Shown here piece after piece: positions 8,324-15,578 of a stretch of 39,368 bases of DNA. Within the stretch, counting starts at the first letter, position 1. The number at the start of each line of letters is the position of its first letter. Origin of the DNA: Flavobacterium psychrophilum (lineage in GTDB: Bacteria; Bacteroidota; Bacteroidia; Flavobacteriales; Flavobacteriaceae); the NCBI GenBank assembly GCA_945872245.1, contig CAMBZB010000020.1, positions 1 to 39,368 of the forward strand. Direction: 5' to 3'. The notes beneath the pieces were generated by a model. That model saw only the letters and a program-made list of their open reading frames with translations, made no database searches and was not told the origin of the DNA. A program made the translations under genes and the position numbers.

Positions 8324-8548
8324 CTAAATTAGTATTGATTTTTTTGCTTTAAGGGTTTGATTATAAATGATATATATTCCGAATAATATAGCAATTATTA
8401 ATAAAAATGGAAGGTTTTCATCAATAGGTGTTCCTGGTGGTGGTGGTGGTTTAGCATTAGGCATCGGTGGATGGGGTGCCGCATAGCCGTTTACAAGATC
8501 TAACATGTAGATGACTAAAACAAAAAACTTATTTACAATAGTTTTCAT
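8324..8548 (-). CDS. Small proline-rich membrane protein of unknown function
   Basis: Starting at MKTIVNKFF the product is 74 residues: an N-terminal signal or membrane segment (about 1-24), a stretch rich in proline (PHPPMPNAKPPPPPGTPID), then a second hydrophobic helix (LPFLLIIAILFGIYIIY) and a lysine-rich tail. The longer frame opens at 8590, but the downstream ATG gives a normal signal-like N-terminus. A TATCTTTA box at 8607-8614, near the consensus, could drive it. Small secreted proteins with a PxxGxPID motif followed by one helix are frequent in flavobacteria, as I recall; their function is unknown. Confidence 0.55.
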   Translation of the reverse strand: MKTIVNKFFVLVIYMLDLVNGYAAPHPPMPNAKPPPPPGTPIDENLPFLLIIAILFGIYIIYNQTLKAKKSILI

Positions 8549-8645
8549 CCTTGTATTAAAAAAAATGTGAGCTTTTAATCTGTAACTCATAAGTCATTAA
8601 AGACTGTAAAGATACATAATTTATTAATTAAAAATCAATTAAATT

Positions 8646-8672
8646 ATCGATTAAATGCTAATTTTAATCGAT
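8646..8672. promoter_or_regulatory. Inverted repeat ATCGATTAAA / TTTAATCGAT
   Basis: Two perfect 10-bp arms with a 7-base spacer (TGCTAAT) lie between the small membrane protein gene and the tRNA terminator. There is no adjacent T run of terminator type in either direction, so an operator or chance AT palindrome are both possible. Confidence 0.35.
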
Positions 8673-8701
8673 GAAGTGGTTTTTTGTTTGTTTTTGTAAA
8701 A

Positions 8702-8735
8702 AAAATCCTTCAAAATAATGATTTTGAAGGATTTT
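8702..8735 (-). terminator. Terminator of the tRNA gene
   Basis: A perfect 15-bp stem (AAAATCCTTCAAAAT with a 4-base loop) begins right after the encoded CCA end of the tRNA and runs into a T tract on the minus strand. Confidence 0.9.
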
Positions 8736-8736
8736 G

Positions 8737-8813
8737 TGGTGGTCCCACTTGGAATCGAACCAAGCACCTACTGATTATGAGTCAGTTGCTCTAACCGAAT
8801 GAGCTATAGGACC
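8737..8813 (-). tRNA. tRNA with CAU anticodon (Ile2 or elongator Met)
   Basis: Read on the minus strand the gene folds into a full cloverleaf: acceptor GGTCCTA/TGGGACC, D arm GCTC/GAGC, anticodon stem ACTGA/TCAGT with loop CTCATAA (anticodon CAU), and T arm CTTGG-TTCGATT-CCAAG. The discriminator is A and the CCA end is encoded (8737-8739). The body is 74 nt. C4-G69 and C5-G68 in the acceptor stem are among the pairs used by the lysidine synthetase TilS to recognise tRNA-Ile2 in E. coli, which leans toward Ile2 rather than Met; this assignment is inference. Confidence 0.93.
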
Positions 8814-8826
8814 TTTTATGCGATTG

Positions 8827-8858
8827 CGAAATTACCACTATTTTTAATTTGATGCAAC
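8827..8858 (-). promoter_or_regulatory. Possible tRNA promoter
   Basis: On the minus strand GTTG (8855-8858), a 20-base spacer and TAATTTCG (8827-8834) resemble the Bacteroidota TTTG / TAnnTTTG pair with one mismatch in each box, placed just upstream of the tRNA. Confidence 0.4.
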
Positions 8859-9143
8859 TATTTTTAGATATTCGTTTGCATCCGTTGAATTCATTGTGAT
8901 TTTACATCTTCTTACGCATTGATTAAATGGAATTTAATGCCTAAAAAATACAATTTTAAAAATTCAAAAACTTTGCTGCAAAAAGTGTCAAAAGTGTCAA
9001 AATCGATACAAAAAGCATATTAGGCGTGCAAAAGGTGTGCATATTTTTAGAAGTCCTCTGCTGCTACAAAATTTAGCAAAATGGCAACAATAAACAACCG
9101 ATTATTAGAATGCTATCAAATTTGCAATTATAAAATTAGCGTG
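8859..9143. other. Intergenic stretch with short direct repeats, no gene seen
   Basis: No supported gene lies between the tRNA promoter and mce. The notable content is AAAAGTGTC repeated twice in tandem near 8979-8999, and a nearby pair GCGTGCAAAA / GGTGTGCAT near 9024-9042. A 38-codon frame starting at ATG 9080 runs into mce on the other strand and looks like chance. Confidence 0.5.
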
Positions 9144-9542
9144 TCATATTTTCTGGCACAATTCTATCAAAACTCCGTTGGTGGTTTTAGGATGTAAAAA
9201 AGCAACCAACTTATTATCAGATCCCTTTTTTGGAACTTCATTTAAAACAACAAACCCTTCCTTTTTTAAACGGTCTATTTCAGCCATTATATCTTCGACA
9301 TCAAAAGCAATATGATGAATTCCTTCACCTTTTTTTGCAACAAACTTGGCAATGGAACTTTCGGGATTAGTGGCTTCGAGGAGTTCAATTTTGTTTGGCC
9401 CATTCCTAAAAAAAGCAGTTTTTACACCTTCCTCGGTAACTTCCTCTTGCTTATAAGCTGGCGAACCAAAGAGTTTTTCATAAATTATTGATGCCGATTC
9501 TAGGTTACTGACTGCAATTCCTATATGTTCGATTTTTTTCAT
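9144..9542 (-). CDS. mce: Methylmalonyl-CoA epimerase
   Basis: The 132-residue protein belongs to the vicinal-oxygen-chelate (glyoxalase/bleomycin) fold and interconverts (2R)- and (2S)-methylmalonyl-CoA in propionate metabolism. Signatures are KKIEHIGIAVSNLESA at the start, EGIHHIAFDVEDI in the middle and GVLIELCQ at the end; the histidines and glutamate in these blocks are the metal ligands of the family. The open frame begins with TTG at 9548, but ATG at 9542 gives the usual MKKIEHIGIAV N-terminus. The gene stands alone, divergent from rbfA. Confidence 0.92.
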   Translation of the reverse strand: MKKIEHIGIAVSNLESASIIYEKLFGSPAYKQEEVTEEGVKTAFFRNGPNKIELLEATNPESSIAKFVAKKGEGIHHIAFDVEDIMAEIDRLKKEGFVVLNEVPKKGSDNKLVAFLHPKTTNGVLIELCQKI

Positions 9543-9700
9543 TTGCAAATGGATTTGTGAAACCCGAGCAATAGCAAACTTTAGAAGTAAAACCGCTAGT
9601 ACTCGATGCTTTTATTGTAAATATATGAAATAAAAATTCCTAGATTATTAATTCCTATAATTTAAAACTCTGAAAAACTTAAACTTTGCGGCTTCGTAAC

Positions 9701-9729
9701 TTTGTAGCTCTAAAAAAATTGTATTTTTG
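9701..9729 (+). promoter_or_regulatory. rbfA promoter, probably leaderless
   Basis: TTTG (9701-9704), a 17-base spacer and TATTTTTG (9722-9729) match both Bacteroidota promoter boxes. Only four bases (CACA) separate the box from the rbfA ATG at 9734, so transcription should start at or beside the start codon. Confidence 0.7.
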
Positions 9730-9733
9730 CACA

Positions 9734-10126
9734 ATGGAAACAAATAGACAGAAAAAAATAGGTGGCGTTATCCAAAAAGATTTGGTAGACATCCTACAAG
9801 GTGAAGTAAGAAAAAATGGAGTTGCCAATTTGATAATTTCGGTATCCAAAGTTAGTGTAACTACAGATTTGTCAGTGGCGACGGTGCATTTAAGCATTTT
9901 CCCCCAAGACAAAGCCAAAGAAACATTGGTGGCAATAAAAACAAATTCAAAATTAATCAAACACGATTTATCTCAAAGAGTTCGCCTACAATTACGAAAA
10001 GTGCCTAATTTAGTATTCTTCATAGACGACTCATTAGATTATATTGAGAAAATTGACAATGCTTTGTCTTCCAAAGAAAATCCTATCGAAAACCGGGAGC
10101 TTTTAGAAAAACGCAGACAATCCTAA
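9734..10126 (+). CDS. rbfA: 30S ribosome-binding factor A
   Basis: RbfA binds the 30S subunit late in assembly and aids 16S rRNA 5'-end maturation. The 130-residue product has the single KH-like domain: METNRQKKIGGVIQKDLVDIL, a middle with ISVSKVSVTTDLSVATVHLSI, and QRVRLQLRKVPNLVFFIDDSLDY before a charged tail. The open frame begins at TTG 9686, but the promoter box at 9722-9729 lies inside that extension, so ATG 9734 is the start. The following permease gene begins one base after the stop, so the two are co-transcribed. Confidence 0.95.
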   Translation: METNRQKKIGGVIQKDLVDILQGEVRKNGVANLIISVSKVSVTTDLSVATVHLSIFPQDKAKETLVAIKTNSKLIKHDLSQRVRLQLRKVPNLVFFIDDSLDYIEKIDNALSSKENPIENRELLEKRRQS

Positions 10127-10127
10127 C

Positions 10128-11327
10128 TTGAATTTTCCCCTTTACATAGCCAAACGTTATATTTTTAGCAACAGTAAAAACAATGCTATCAATATAATCA
10201 ATCGCATTGCAAGCATGGGAATAATAATTGGCGCAATGGCATTGTTCGTTGTTTTGTCCGTTTTTAGCGGACTAAAAGTTTTCAGTCTTTCCTTTTCCAA
10301 TACTATTGATCCTGATTTAAAAATAAGCAGCACTTTAGGAAAATCTTTTTTTGTTTCACCAAATCAAGAAAACAAAATCAAAGAAATAGAAGGTTTGGCC
10401 TGCTACAGTAAAATAATAGAAGAGCGAGTTTTATTTACTTTTGACGGTAAACAGGAAGTCACTTACTTGAAAGGCGTCGATTCTGAATATAGCAAGGTAA
10501 ACGCAATTAAAAAAACACTTTACAACGGCGATTGGTTAAAGCCCATTACGGATGAAGTGGTTGTAGGTTATGGAATTGCACAAAAATTCTCGATGGGATT
10601 GCTTGATTTCAACAACTCGCTAGAAGTTTTAGTGCCAAAACCCGGAAAAGGGACTATAGAAAATCCTGCAGAAGCTTTTAATGAAATAGCTGTAATTCCC
10701 GTTGGTATTTATGCCATAAGTGAAGACTTAGATTCTAAATATGTCTTCGGAGATTTAGGTTTAGCCCAAGAATTATTAGAATACAAACCCAATCAAATTT
10801 CGGGAATTGAGGTCAAACTAAAAAAAGGCGCTGATGAAAACGTTATCCTGAGTAAACTAAAAACTATTTTCCACAATAAAATCACCATTAAAAATAGGGC
10901 TCAACTTAACGAATCCTTGTATAAAATGTTGAATACCGAAAATCTAGCCGTGTATCTCATCTTTACTTTGGTGATTATCATTGCTCTTTTCAACTTGATT
11001 GGCGCATTGATTATGATGATTCTGGACAAAAAAGGCAATCTGAAAACACTATTGAATCTCGGAACCGAAATCAAGGATTTGCGCAAAATATTTCTGTTGC
11101 AGGGTACATTATTAAGCATTTTTGGCGGAGTTGTTGGACTAGTTTTAGGGATTACAATCGTGCTAATACAACAGCGTTATGAACTCGTGATGATTACACC
11201 GACGCTGGCTTATCCGGTGGTTTTTACGATTGAAAACGTCCTGATTGTTTTTGCAACGATTGTCTTGCTTGGCTTCATTGCTTCGTTGATTGCAAGTAGT
11301 CGCGTGAGTAAAAAATTGTTGGATTAA
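10128..11327 (+). CDS. ABC transporter permease, FtsX/LolC-LolE family
   Basis: This 399-residue inner membrane protein has one N-terminal helix (about residues 25-50), a large periplasmic domain (about 60-270) and three C-terminal helices (about 275-395), the FtsX/MacB-type plan used by lipoprotein-releasing LolC/E. The opening NFPLYIAKRYIF and INIINRIASMGI are typical of the Bacteroidota LolE-like group. It most likely works with an ATPase encoded elsewhere, possibly moving lipoproteins out of the inner membrane. The start is TTG at 10128, one base after the rbfA stop; no ATG gives a full first helix. Confidence 0.85.
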   Translation: MNFPLYIAKRYIFSNSKNNAINIINRIASMGIIIGAMALFVVLSVFSGLKVFSLSFSNTIDPDLKISSTLGKSFFVSPNQENKIKEIEGLACYSKIIEERVLFTFDGKQEVTYLKGVDSEYSKVNAIKKTLYNGDWLKPITDEVVVGYGIAQKFSMGLLDFNNSLEVLVPKPGKGTIENPAEAFNEIAVIPVGIYAISEDLDSKYVFGDLGLAQELLEYKPNQISGIEVKLKKGADENVILSKLKTIFHNKITIKNRAQLNESLYKMLNTENLAVYLIFTLVIIIALFNLIGALIMMILDKKGNLKTLLNLGTEIKDLRKIFLLQGTLLSIFGGVVGLVLGITIVLIQQRYELVMITPTLAYPVVFTIENVLIVFATIVLLGFIASLIASSRVSKKLLD

Positions 11328-11362
11328 TTTTTTAAACCTGAAGAGTTTGGAAATTTATAAAT

Positions 11363-12355
11363 TTACACTACCTGATAATCCGAATAAGCAGTTTCTATTT
11401 CATTCAAAACGGAGAATAATTCCTCTGGATGATCTAGTGTAACCAATTGTTGTTTGAAAGGTTTAAAAGAATGGATTCCTTTGAAATAATTGGTATAATG
11501 CGGACGCGTTTCTACAATTCCCAATCGTTCTCCTTTCCATTGCATTGCCCAAGTAAGATGATTGCGAACGGCTTCCACTCTGTCGGCAACAGAGGGTTTT
11601 GCTAAATGTTCTCCTGTTTGAAAGTAATGTTTGATTTCATTGAAAATCCAAGGATAACCAATGGCGGCACGACCTATCATAATCCCATCGATGCCGTATT
11701 CGTTTTTATATTGTAATGCTTTTTCTGGGGAATCAATATCTCCGTTTCCAAAAATAGGCATCGTAATTCTAGGATTGTTTTTCACTCGGGCAATATGCGA
11801 CCAATCGGAATGACCTTTATACATTTGGGCGCGGGTTCTGGCGTGAATACTCAAAGCGGCAACGCCAATGTCTTGCAAACGCTCGGCAACCTCATCAATA
11901 TTGATGGAATTGTCGTCCCAACCCAAACGGGTTTTTACGGTAACCGGCAAATGCGTGCTGTCTATAACGGCTTGTGTCAAACGAATCATTAAATCGACAT
12001 CTTTCAAAACTCCAGCTCCTGCGCCTTTGCAAACTACTTTCTTTACGGGACAACCAAAATTAATATCAATTATATCTGGATTTACGGTAGAGACGATTTT
12101 GGAAGAAAGTGCCATTGCTTCCTCATCACCGCCAAAAATCTGAATTCCAACTGGTCTTTCGTAATCGAAAATATCCAATTTCATTCGGCTTTTGATGGCG
12201 TCGCGAATTAGTCCTTCGGAAGAAATAAATTCGGAATACATCAAATCGGCACCGTGCATTTTGCACAATCTACGAAATGGCGGATCGCTCACGTCTTCCA
12301 TAGGTGCAAGTAGTAAAGGAAATTCAGGTAATACTATGTTGCCGATTTTTATCAA
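11363..12355 (-). CDS. dusB: tRNA-dihydrouridine synthase B
   Basis: DusB reduces uridine to dihydrouridine in the tRNA D-loop using FMN and NADPH. Blocks visible are LLAPMEDVSDPPFRRLC (FMN site), DINFGCPVKKVVCKGAGAG with the catalytic cysteine region, TVKTRLGWDD, SIHARTRAQMYKGHSDW and FGNGDIDSPEKAL. The open frame extends to 12475, but the family begins at IKIGNIVLPEFPLLLAP, matching a TTG start at 12355 (330 residues). A TACTTTTG box at 12370-12377 lies just upstream and inside the longer frame, which supports TTG 12355. The gene is divergent from the lepA unit. Confidence 0.93.
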   Translation of the reverse strand: MIKIGNIVLPEFPLLLAPMEDVSDPPFRRLCKMHGADLMYSEFISSEGLIRDAIKSRMKLDIFDYERPVGIQIFGGDEEAMALSSKIVSTVNPDIIDINFGCPVKKVVCKGAGAGVLKDVDLMIRLTQAVIDSTHLPVTVKTRLGWDDNSINIDEVAERLQDIGVAALSIHARTRAQMYKGHSDWSHIARVKNNPRITMPIFGNGDIDSPEKALQYKNEYGIDGIMIGRAAIGYPWIFNEIKHYFQTGEHLAKPSVADRVEAVRNHLTWAMQWKGERLGIVETRPHYTNYFKGIHSFKPFKQQLVTLDHPEELFSVLNEIETAYSDYQVV

Positions 12356-12369
12356 GGGGAATTTTTTTG

Positions 12370-12377
12370 CAAAAGTA
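12370..12377 (-). promoter_or_regulatory. dusB -7 promoter box
   Basis: TACTTTTG on the minus strand matches TAnnTTTG; a GTTG about 20 bases upstream could serve as the -33 box and lies in the palindrome at 12389-12423. The predicted leader before TTG 12355 is about 10 bases. Confidence 0.55.
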
Positions 12378-12388
12378 CCTATTTGCAA

Positions 12389-12423
12389 TAGATTTGACAA
12401 CTTTTTGAAAGTTGTCAAATCTA
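12389..12423. promoter_or_regulatory. 16-bp palindrome between dusB and lepA promoters
   Basis: Arms TAGATTTGACAACTTT and AAAGTTGTCAAATCTA are perfect inverted copies separated by TTG. The structure covers the -33 regions of both the dusB promoter (minus) and the TATCTTTG promoter at 12430 (plus). It lacks a T run, so an operator for both genes, or a small palindromic repeat, is more likely than a terminator. Confidence 0.55.
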
Positions 12424-12429
12424 ATAAAC

Positions 12430-12437
12430 TATCTTTG
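12430..12437 (+). promoter_or_regulatory. Promoter of the structured element and lepA
   Basis: TATCTTTG matches TAnnTTTG; TTTG at 12404-12407 is 22 bases upstream. A start near 12443 would transcribe the structured element as an RNA leader of lepA of about 155 nt. Confidence 0.5.
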
Positions 12438-12453
12438 CAGATTAATTGAGTTT

Positions 12454-12548
12454 GCGTGAGGGATAGCAGCGGCATCCTTTTGTGTAGCGATAGCGGAACA
12501 AAAGATATAGCGGATAGCCCGACCCGGAGTTTTTACGGAGGGTCACGC
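12454..12548 (+). ncRNA. Candidate structured RNA / dispersed element upstream of lepA
   Basis: The GC-rich block stands out from its AT-rich surroundings and folds into three helices: closing stem GCGTGA (12454-12459) with TCACGC (12543-12548); a long hairpin with GGG/CCC (12460-12462, 12518-12520), a purine-rich symmetric internal region, and CTTTTGT (12477-12483) with ACAAAAG (12498-12504); and GACCC (12521-12525) with GGGTC (12540-12544), which competes for two bases with the closing stem. Near-identical wording (GCGGCATCCTTTTGT... ATATAGCGGA.AGCCCGACCC) is familiar to me from intergenic regions of flavobacterial genomes. It may be the Flavo-1 RNA motif or a mobile repeat; I cannot verify this here. 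Confidence 0.5.
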
Positions 12549-12551
12549 CCA

Positions 12552-12571
12552 AACTTCGACTGCGGTCAGTT
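12552..12571 (+). repeat. Short CTTCGACTnCGnTCAGTT-type palindromic repeat
   Basis: AACT..AGTT and GAC..GTC pair around TGCG. The wording resembles short palindromic intergenic repeats seen in many Bacteroidota genomes. It lies directly after the structured element in the lepA leader. Confidence 0.35.
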
Positions 12572-12596
12572 GAACATAAATTGACATAAATAGAGA

Positions 12597-14393
12597 ATGA
12601 AAAACATACGAAATTTTTGCATTATTGCGCACATTGATCACGGAAAAAGTACGCTTGCCGACAGACTTCTTGGTGCCACACATACGGTTACGGCGCGCGA
12701 GGAAAAAGCGCAATTGCTGGACAATATGGACTTGGAACGCGAACGTGGGATTACCATAAAAAGTCACGCCATCCAGATGGAATATACTTATAAGGGAGAA
12801 GAATACATCCTGAATTTGATTGACACGCCTGGCCATGTGGATTTTTCGTATGAAGTTTCTCGCTCAATTGCGGCTTGCGAAGGAGCGCTTTTGATTGTGG
12901 ATGCAGCACAAAGCATTCAGGCACAAACAATTTCAAATTTATATTTGGCCCTAGAAAATGACTTGGAAATTATTCCGGTCTTGAATAAAGTGGATTTACC
13001 AAGTGCCAATCCAGAGGAAGTTAGCGATGATATTGTTGATTTATTGGGTTGCAAACTAGAAGATATTATACACGCTTCAGGAAAAACGGGTTTGGGTGTC
13101 GAAAATATTTTGGCCGCCATTATCGAAAGAATTCCTCCTCCAAAAGGAAATATAGACGAACCGTTGCAAGCCTTGATTTTTGACTCTCATTACAATCCCT
13201 TTCGCGGAATTGAAGTTATTTTCCGAGTGAAAAACGGTCAGATAAAAAAAGGTCAGAAAATAAAATTTATGGCTACTGGAAATGAATATTTTGCGGACGA
13301 AATTGGCACTTTGAAACTGAACCAAGTTCCAAAACAAGTGATTTCTGCTGGTGATGTTGGTTACTTGATTTCGGGAATTAAAGAGGCTAAAGAAGTAAAA
13401 GTGGGCGATACTTTGACCGATGCGAAGACGCCAACGACGAATATGATTACGGGTTTTGAAGACGTAAAACCAATGGTTTTTGCCGGAATTTATCCTGTGG
13501 ATACCGAAGACTATGAAGAGTTGCGAAACTCCATGGAAAAACTGCAGTTAAACGATGCTTCACTGGTGTTTTTACCGGAAAGTTCAGCGGCTTTAGGTTT
13601 CGGTTTCCGTTGCGGATTCTTGGGAATGTTACATATGGAAATCATTCAGGAACGATTGGAACGTGAGTTTGATATGACCGTGATTACTACGGTTCCCAAC
13701 GTTTCGTATTTGGCTTACACCAAAAAAGACCCAGAAACTCCTTTTGTAGTCAACAATCCTTCTGATTTGCCGGAACCCTCCCGTTTAGACAGAGTGGAAG
13801 AACCGTTTATCAAAGCAACTATTATTACCAAAGCCGATTTTGTTGGAAATGTAATGAGTTTGTGTATCGAAAAACGCGGTATTATAACCAATCAAACCTA
13901 TTTGACGACAGAAAGAGTAGAATTGAATTTCGATATGCCGCTAGCAGAAATTGTATTCGATTTTTACGATCGATTGAAAACGGTTTCCAAAGGATATGCT
14001 TCTTTTGATTATTCGCCAATTGGTATGCGCACTTCCAAATTAGTTCGTTTAGATGTGTTGTTGAATGCGCAATCCGTTGATGCACTTTCCGCATTGATTC
14101 ACGAAAGTAATGCCTATAACATTGGCAAAAAAATGTGTGAAAAATTGAGAGAATTAATTCCAAGACAACAATTTGACATTCCAATTCAAGCAGCCATTGG
14201 TGCCAAAATCATTGCCCGTGAAACAATAAAAGCCTTGCGAAAAGACGTTACCGCCAAATGTTACGGTGGTGATATTTCACGTAAACGTAAATTGCTAGAG
14301 AAACAGAAAAAAGGTAAAAAACGGATGAGATTAGTTGGAAATGTCGAAATTCCGCAAGAAGCGTTTATGGCGGTTTTGAAGTTGAATGATTAG
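12597..14393 (+). CDS. lepA: Elongation factor 4 (LepA), ribosome back-translocation GTPase
   Basis: LepA is a membrane-associated translational GTPase that acts on stalled ribosomes and in 30S biogenesis. The 598 residues match the usual length. GTPase motifs are [13 protein letters not shown] (G1), RGITIKSH (G2), DTPGHVDF (G3) and NKVDLP (G4). The family-specific C-terminal domain ends with [19 protein letters not shown] followed by [17 protein letters not shown]. The ATG at 12597 gives the usual [16 protein letters not shown] start. The leader carries the structured element described above. Transcription ends at the hairpin at 14433-14462. Confidence 0.98.
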   Translation: MKNIRNFCIIAHIDHGKSTLADRLLGATHTVTAREEKAQLLDNMDLERERGITIKSHAIQMEYTYKGEEYILNLIDTPGHVDFSYEVSRSIAACEGALLIVDAAQSIQAQTISNLYLALENDLEIIPVLNKVDLPSANPEEVSDDIVDLLGCKLEDIIHASGKTGLGVENILAAIIERIPPPKGNIDEPLQALIFDSHYNPFRGIEVIFRVKNGQIKKGQKIKFMATGNEYFADEIGTLKLNQVPKQVISAGDVGYLISGIKEAKEVKVGDTLTDAKTPTTNMITGFEDVKPMVFAGIYPVDTEDYEELRNSMEKLQLNDASLVFLPESSAALGFGFRCGFLGMLHMEIIQERLEREFDMTVITTVPNVSYLAYTKKDPETPFVVNNPSDLPEPSRLDRVEEPFIKATIITKADFVGNVMSLCIEKRGIITNQTYLTTERVELNFDMPLAEIVFDFYDRLKTVSKGYASFDYSPIGMRTSKLVRLDVLLNAQSVDALSALIHESNAYNIGKKMCEKLRELIPRQQFDIPIQAAIGAKIIARETIKALRKDVTAKCYGGDISRKRKLLEKQKKGKKRMRLVGNVEIPQEAFMAVLKLND

Positions 14394-14430
14394 ATTTTAG
14401 ACTTTTAGATAATAGACGGATAGATAATAG
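14391..14430. repeat. Degenerate 7/8-bp TAGA repeat after lepA
   Basis: TAG recurs at 14391, 14398, 14406, 14413, 14421 and 14428, spaced 7 or 8 bases (TAGATTT TAGACTTT TAGATAA TAGACGGA TAGATAA). The first TAG is the lepA stop codon. Confidence 0.6.
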
Positions 14431-14432
14431 AG

Positions 14433-14462
14433 AAAACCCGATGATTTTCATCATCGGGTTTT
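14433..14462. terminator. Bidirectional terminator between lepA and pfkB
   Basis: AAAACCCGATGA and TCATCGGGTTTT pair perfectly around a 6-base loop, with A and T runs on the two sides, placed between two convergent genes. Confidence 0.92.
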
Positions 14463-14469
14463 ATTGATT

Positions 14470-15402
14470 TTAGTTGTCTTTTAATTCCTCAAACAATCGC
14501 TTCGCATCCCCCAATTTGAATAATTGCGTGCCCTCATTCATGGTTGCCGCTGAGCCGCAAGCCACTCCCCATTGCACCACTTCTTTTAAAGGTTTATTTT
14601 GTGACAAAGCCCAAACCATGGCACCCACCATACTGTCGCCAGCTCCAACGGTGCTTTTCTTGACAACATTTGGCGCTGGAACAAACTCTGTTTGAGTTGC
14701 CGTAACCAAAACTGCTCCTTGGGCTCCTAGAGAAACCACCACAATTTCAGCACTTCCTTTTTCGATTAATTTTCGTGCTGCCGGAGCAACTTCATCCATT
14801 TCTAATCGTTCAACTCCAATTAGTTTTGCTAATTCGCCTACGTTTGGCTTAGCCAAATACACGCCTTTTTCCAATACTTTTTTCAAGGCTTCTCCAGAAG
14901 TATCCACTATTAATTTTGTGCCGGAAATCTTCGCCAAATCGGCAATATGTTGATAGAAATCAGGAGATAAACCGTCATTTAAACTGCCACTTACTACTAA
15001 ATATTTAGTTTTTAATTCTTGAATAGTTTGAAGAATATTCCCTTTTTCGACATCAGAAATCGGAGTTCCGGGAAAACAAAACCGATATTGCGCATTGGTA
15101 TTGGTGTCTAATGCCACGAGATTTTCTCTGGTCCAATTTTGTGTGGGTATTATTTTTATGGTAATTCCCTCTTTTTGCACCAATTCTTCCAATTTAATTC
15201 CTGGCGATCCTCCTGATGTGAATACACATAGTGATTCTCCCCCTAATCGAGAAATTGCTTTAGAAACATTGATTCCTCCACCGCCAGCATCATATCGAGG
15301 TGTTCCGCAACGTATTTTTTGTTCGGCAACCAATCCCGTGAATTGGGTACTTTTGTCCAAAGAGGGGTTTATGGTTAAGGTTACAATGTTAAATATTTTC
15401 AT
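14470..15402 (-). CDS. pfkB: 6-phosphofructokinase II (PfkB-type sugar kinase)
   Basis: The 310-residue protein is a ribokinase-family sugar kinase. The N-terminal GGGGINVSKAISRLGG and the C-terminal ATP-site block STVGAGDSMVGAM, with GSAATMNEGTQL after it, follow the E. coli Pfk-2 pattern closely, so fructose 6-phosphate is the probable substrate; 1-phosphofructokinase or tagatose 6-phosphate kinase activity cannot be excluded. The catalytic base is the aspartate of GAGD. It converges on lepA and stands alone. With pgi in the same window it fits an upper glycolysis route. Confidence 0.88.
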   Translation of the reverse strand: MKIFNIVTLTINPSLDKSTQFTGLVAEQKIRCGTPRYDAGGGGINVSKAISRLGGESLCVFTSGGSPGIKLEELVQKEGITIKIIPTQNWTRENLVALDTNTNAQYRFCFPGTPISDVEKGNILQTIQELKTKYLVVSGSLNDGLSPDFYQHIADLAKISGTKLIVDTSGEALKKVLEKGVYLAKPNVGELAKLIGVERLEMDEVAPAARKLIEKGSAEIVVVSLGAQGAVLVTATQTEFVPAPNVVKKSTVGAGDSMVGAMVWALSQNKPLKEVVQWGVACGSAATMNEGTQLFKLGDAKRLFEELKDN

Positions 15403-15480
15403 TTTATAAAAATTAAATTAGTTTGATTTTGCCATAAATTTAATGATAAAATTAAATGACTGAATCGGATCCCTTTTTTA

Positions 15481-15514
15481 TTTGACAAAAAACCTTCCCT
15501 TCTTCGTACATTTG
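15481..15514 (+). promoter_or_regulatory. thiL promoter
   Basis: TTTG (15481-15484), 22 bases and TACATTTG (15507-15514) fit both Bacteroidota promoter boxes. Transcription would start near 15520. Confidence 0.6.
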
Positions 15515-15578
15515 CAACTTTAAAAAAAATTTAAATTAATCAAAGTGAATGAAGATTACTTCGTTCCTCGCAATGACT

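Noticed and set aside
9080..9199. 38-codon frame starting MATINNRLLE between tRNA and mce
   Set aside because: It runs into mce on the opposite strand, has no promoter box or homology I recognise, and is too short to support.
12356..12475. 40-residue N-terminal extension of dusB
   Set aside because: It covers the dusB promoter box and the palindrome and has no family similarity; TTG 12355 fits the family start.
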